From Motilibacter aurantiacus (lineage in GTDB: Bacteria; Actinomycetota; Actinomycetes; Motilibacterales; Motilibacteraceae): 64,000 nucleotides of DNA. Position 1 is the stretch's first letter. Every line of letters begins with the position of its first letter. The notes under the pieces were generated by a model, which worked only from the letters and a program-made list of their open reading frames with translations, searched no databases and was not told where the DNA came from. Shown here in pieces: positions 61,049 through 64,000 of the stretch. The position numbers were made by a program, and so were the translations under genes. The DNA is taken from positions 94,235 through 158,234 of the forward strand of contig NZ_JAANNO010000006.1 in assembly GCF_011250645.1 (NCBI RefSeq), given 5' to 3'.

Positions 61049-61888
61049 ATGTCCCTGCTCGACACGGCCGGCCCGTCGGCCGGCGCCGGCGGAGCCCCCG
61101 CGCCGGTCGTCTCGGTGAAAGCCGTGCGCAAGGCGTTCGGGCGGGGCGAGGGCGCCGTGTTCGCCCTCGACCGCGTCTCGCTGGACGTGGCCCCGGGCGA
61201 GTTCGTGGCCCTGCTCGGTGCCTCGGGCTGCGGCAAGTCCACCCTGCTCTCCCTGATCGCGGGGCTGGACGACCCGACGGCCGGCACCGTGTCCGTCCAG
61301 GGCGAGGGGGCCGCGCTCATGCCGCAGGAGGGTGGCCTCTTCCCCTGGCTCACCGCTGGCCGCAACGTCGAGCTCGCGCTGCGGCTGCGCGGCGTCCCCC
61401 GCTCCGAGCGGCGCACCGAGGCCGAGCGCCTGCTCAGCCTGGTCCGGCTCGACGGCGCCTACGGCAAGCGGCCGCACGAGCTGTCCGGCGGCATGCGCCA
61501 GCGCGTCGCGCTGGCGCGTGCCCTCGCCCAGAAGCGACCGGTCCTGCTCATGGACGAGCCGTTCTCCGCGCTCGACGCGATCACCCGCGATGCGCTGCAC
61601 GGGGAGCTCGTCCGGGTGTGGGAGGAGACCGGCGTCGCCATCGTCTTCGTCACGCACAACGTGCGCGAGGCCGTACGTCTCGGCCAGCGGGTGGTCCTGC
61701 TGTCCTCGCGCCCCGGCCGGGTCATCCGCGAGTGGCAGGTCGACATCCCGCAGCCGCGGCGCATCGAGGCACCCGACGTCTCGGCGCTCGCCGGTGAGAT
61801 CACCGAGCGGCTGAGTGTCGAGATCCGTCGTCACGCCACCGGCGCCGCCCCGAGCCCGGAGGAGGGCAGCATCGATGTCCGTCAGTGA
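61049..61888 (+). CDS. ssuB: Sulfonate-type ABC transporter ATP-binding protein
   Basis: 279 aa. Walker A 'GASGCGKSTLL', Q-loop 'LMPQEGGLFPWL', signature 'LSGGMRQRVALARAL', Walker B 'PVLLMDEPFSALD', and switch His in 'IVFVTHNVREA'. The C-terminus 'RRIEAPDVSALAGEI' is typical of the NitT/TauT group. Overlaps ssuC by 14 bp. Confidence 0.9.
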   Translation: MSLLDTAGPSAGAGGAPAPVVSVKAVRKAFGRGEGAVFALDRVSLDVAPGEFVALLGASGCGKSTLLSLIAGLDDPTAGTVSVQGEGAALMPQEGGLFPWLTAGRNVELALRLRGVPRSERRTEAERLLSLVRLDGAYGKRPHELSGGMRQRVALARALAQKRPVLLMDEPFSALDAITRDALHGELVRVWEETGVAIVFVTHNVREAVRLGQRVVLLSSRPGRVIREWQVDIPQPRRIEAPDVSALAGEITERLSVEIRRHATGAAPSPEEGSIDVRQ

Positions 61889-62771
61889 TGCGGTGAAGCG
61901 TCAGGCCGGGGCGGGGGACGACGCCCAGCTCGAGGCCGGCCTCGACGCGCTGGCGCTCGAGGCCCCCTCGGGAACTCCGCGGTGGCGCAAGTGGGTGACG
62001 GCCGCCGTCCCGCCGCTCGTGGTCCTCGCGGGGCTGTTCGCGCTCTGGAACGTCCTGGTCCTCGCGCTCAACCCGTCGATCACCAAGTTCCCGGGACCGG
62101 CGGACGTCGGTGCGGCCATCTCGGACCAGTGGTCCAAGGGCGTGGTCGTCGAGGCGTTCCAGGGCAGCCTGCAGCGCGGGATCCTCGGCTTCGCCCTGTC
62201 GGTGCTCGTGGGCACGGCCATCGGCGTCGTCGTCGCGCAGGTCACGTTCCTGCGCGCCGGCTTCGGCCCGATCCTGTCCGGCCTGCAGGTGCTGCCGTCG
62301 GTGGCGTGGGTCCCGGTGGCGATCATCTGGTTCGGCCTGACCGAGAAGGCGATGTTCGCCGTCATCCTGCTCGGCGCGGTGCCCTCGATCGCCAACGGGC
62401 TCCTGTCCGGCGTCGACCAGGTCCCTCCGCTGCTGCTGCGGGTCGGGCACGTGCTGGGTGCCCGCGGCTTCCGCGCGATCTGGCACATCGTGCTGCCTGC
62501 GGCGCTGCCCGGCTACGTCGCCGGCCTCAAGCAGGGCTGGGCCTTCTCCTGGAGGTCGCTGATGGCGGCCGAGCTGATCGTCCGCAGCAACGACATCGCC
62601 CGCGGGCTGGGCGGCTACCTCGACGACGGCCGACAGCTGCAGGACATGCCGATGGTCTTCTCCGGCGTCTTCTTCATCCTGCTGGTCGGCATCGTCATCG
62701 AGCTCGCCTTCTTCACGCCGCTCGAGCGGGCCGTGCTCAAGCGCCGTGGGCTGCTGACCGACCGCAACTAG
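61875..62771 (+). CDS. ssuC: Sulfonate-type ABC transporter permease
   Basis: 298 aa from the ATG at 61875. Membrane helices from about residue 40; the EAA loop is 'GARGFRAIWHIVLPAALPGYVAGLKQGWAFSW' (cited by its EAA-like region). 'LQVLPSVAWVPVAIIWFGL' is conserved in the NitT/TauT family. The first 35 residues are polar. Forms the import complex with the two preceding proteins. Confidence 0.9.
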   Translation: MSVSDAVKRQAGAGDDAQLEAGLDALALEAPSGTPRWRKWVTAAVPPLVVLAGLFALWNVLVLALNPSITKFPGPADVGAAISDQWSKGVVVEAFQGSLQRGILGFALSVLVGTAIGVVVAQVTFLRAGFGPILSGLQVLPSVAWVPVAIIWFGLTEKAMFAVILLGAVPSIANGLLSGVDQVPPLLLRVGHVLGARGFRAIWHIVLPAALPGYVAGLKQGWAFSWRSLMAAELIVRSNDIARGLGGYLDDGRQLQDMPMVFSGVFFILLVGIVIELAFFTPLERAVLKRRGLLTDRN

Positions 62772-62804
62772 CGCGACCACCGAGCCACGCTCCGCACCGC
62801 CCGA

Positions 62805-62841
62805 CACCGCCTTGCTCCCCCGACCGGGGAGCAAGGCGGTG
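62805..62841 (+). terminator. Terminator after the transporter operon
   Basis: Two perfect 16-bp arms (62805-62820 and 62826-62841) around CGACC. It begins 34 bp after the ssuC stop. No T-run follows. Confidence 0.7.
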
Positions 62842-62906
62842 CGCGTAGGAGCGGGGCGCGTGCCGCAGCCGGGCGACGCCTGCCGGACCGCCGCTCGCTG
62901 ACCTGC

Positions 62907-62912
62907 GACAAT
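62907..62912 (+). promoter_or_regulatory. -10-like box before the siroheme synthase gene
   Basis: GACAAT, 7 nt before the ATC at 62920. The first base is off consensus (TANNNT), but the spacing is that of a leaderless gene. Confidence 0.35.
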
Positions 62913-62919
62913 CCCCGCC

Positions 62920-64000
62920 ATCGACACCGCATCCGGATACCCGCTGCTGCTCGGCCTGGCCGGGCGCCAGGCCCTCGTGGTCGGCGCCGGCCCGGTCGGC
63001 CTCCGGCGTGCGCGCGGGCTGCTCGAGGCGGGGGCGCTGGTGACGGTCGTCGCCCCGGACGCCATCGGCGACCTGCGCACCCTCGCCGACTCCGGCGCCC
63101 TGACCTGGCACCGGCGGGGGTACTCGCCCGCCGACCTCGAGGATGTGTGGCTCGTCCACACCGCGACCGGCGTGCCGGCGGTCGACGCCGCGGTGGCGGC
63201 CGATGCCGAGGCGGCCCGGGTCTGGTGCGTGCGCGCGGACGACGCCGCCGCCTCCGCGGCCTGGACCCCGGCCGTCACCCGCCGCGACGACGTGCTGATC
63301 GCGGTGTCGGCGGGCCGTGACCCGCTCCGCGCGCGGGCCCTGCGCAACGCCGTGGCCCGCTCGCTCGACGAGGGTGCCCTCCCGTTGCGCAGGCAGCGCC
63401 GCCCCGCGTCCGGGGTCGGCTCGGTCGCCCTCGTCGGCGGCGGGCCCGGTGACCCCGGCCTGCTCACGACGCGAGGGCGCCGGCTGCTCGCCGAGGCCGA
63501 CGTCGTCGTCACCGACCGGCTGGGCCCGACCGCGCTGCTCGAGGAGCTCGACGATGACGTCGTGGTCGTCGACGTGGGCAAGCAGCCCGGCCACCACCCG
63601 GTGCCGCAGCGCGAGATCGGCGAGCTGCTCGTCGAGCACGCGCTGGCCGGCAGGCGAGTGGTCCGGCTCAAAGGGGGCGACCCGTACGTCTTCGGCCGCG
63701 GCCCCGAGGAGGTCGCGGCGTGCCGCGCGGCGGGCGTCCCGGTCGAGGTGGTGCCCGGTGTCACGAGCGCGATCGCCGCGCCCTCCACCGCCGGCATGCC
63801 GGTCACCTCGCGCGGGGTGGCCCGCTCGTTCACCGTCGCCACCGGGCACGACGTCGTCGAGCCCGACACGCTGGAGGCGTACGCCCGGCTGCTGGCGCGC
63901 GGCTCGACCCTCGTCCTGCTCATGGGCGTGACCCACCTCGCCGACGCCGCGAAGGGCCTGCAGGCGGCCGGGGCGCCTGCCGGCCTGCCGGTCGGCATCG
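62920..64000 (+). CDS. Siroheme synthase-like protein: precorrin-2 dehydrogenase + uroporphyrinogen-III C-methyltransferase (partial)
   Basis: Runs off the right edge; about 360 residues visible. N-terminal NAD-binding dehydrogenase/ferrochelatase-like domain ('ALVVGAGPVGLRRARGLLEAGALVT' with GAGPVG). From about residue 165 the SUMT domain: 'VALVGGGPGDPGLLTTRG', 'VVVTDRLGPTALLEE', 'VVRLKGGDPYVFGRGPEEV' and 'VVPGVTSAIAAPSTAGMPVT'. It makes siroheme for the sulfite reductase upstream. A stop codon at 62899-62901 leaves no ATG, GTG or TTG near the N-terminus; the first codon that fits is ATC at 62920. Confidence 0.9.
   Translation, partial: MDTASGYPLLLGLAGRQALVVGAGPVGLRRARGLLEAGALVTVVAPDAIGDLRTLADSGALTWHRRGYSPADLEDVWLVHTATGVPAVDAAVAADAEAARVWCVRADDAAASAAWTPAVTRRDDVLIAVSAGRDPLRARALRNAVARSLDEGALPLRRQRRPASGVGSVALVGGGPGDPGLLTTRGRRLLAEADVVVTDRLGPTALLEELDDDVVVVDVGKQPGHHPVPQREIGELLVEHALAGRRVVRLKGGDPYVFGRGPEEVAACRAAGVPVEVVPGVTSAIAAPSTAGMPVTSRGVARSFTVATGHDVVEPDTLEAYARLLARGSTLVLLMGVTHLADAAKGLQAAGAPAGLPVGI

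Noticed and set aside
1-64000. CRISPR arrays, IS elements, prophage or rRNA genes
   Set aside because: No regularly spaced direct repeats, transposase, integrase or rRNA sequence was recognised anywhere in the window.

Overview
The window is a very G+C-rich piece of an actinobacterial chromosome. Four things point to this: the phosphatidylinositol-mannoside genes (pgsA, an acyltransferase, pimA), Lsr2, an SsgA-like protein and an ANTAR regulator, frequent GTG and TTG starts, and many genes whose TANNNT -10 box sits only 6-7 nt before the start codon (leaderless mRNAs). SsgA-like, Lsr2 and PIM genes together suggest a morphologically complex actinomycete (Kineosporiales/Motilibacterales-like); the genus cannot be fixed from this sequence.

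Layout, left to right. 0-15.7 kb, almost all minus strand: a small unknown gene, then aroE-mltG-ruvX-alaS, two small membrane-associated proteins, rarA, an EAL membrane protein, a GAF-ANTAR/PP2C-phosphatase pair, aspS-hisS and a metallo-beta-lactamase-fold hydrolase. 16-19 kb, plus strand: a membrane-anchored cyclophilin, a DUF349 protein, and a DUF559/AbiEi-type gene framed by 34-bp inverted repeats. 19-36.5 kb, minus strand: a conserved actinobacterial block read as relA, apt, secF-secD-yajC, ruvB-ruvA-ruvC, a yebC-like gene, pdxT and pdxS, then a DUF3048 lipoprotein and an M28 peptidase, then a small membrane protein, pimA, a PIM acyltransferase and pgsA. 37-43.7 kb is an accessory segment: an EF-G paralogue, a secreted GH15-like protein, and a tandem duplication of a two-gene unit (small 'WPF' protein + HTTM membrane protein). 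43.6-56.6 kb: HIT protein and thrS, a GAF-GGDEF-EAL protein, lsr2, tRNA-Val, an ssgA-like gene, pabC-pabB, a tRNA Gly-Cys-Val cluster, a universal stress protein, small unknowns, rsgA and a YihY-family protein. 56.7-64 kb is a sulfur-assimilation region: a Cys-ending leader peptide, sulfite reductase, a small zinc-ribbon protein, APS reductase, a second short leader ORF, a sulfonate-type ABC transporter (ssuABC-like), and the start of a siroheme-synthase/SUMT gene that runs off the window.

How the genes work together: the right end takes sulfur from sulfonates or sulfate through APS and sulfite to sulfide and makes the siroheme that sulfite reductase needs. The relA-sec-ruv-pdx-pim block is housekeeping (stringent response, protein export, Holliday-junction resolution, vitamin B6, inner-leaflet PIM lipids). 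The most unusual items are the inverted-repeat-framed DUF559 cassette with its start codon inside a perfect palindrome, the duplicated small-protein/HTTM operon that splits the usual thrS-HIT-pgsA neighbourhood, two sulfur leader peptides, and two genes that seem to start at ATC codons behind leaderless-type promoters.
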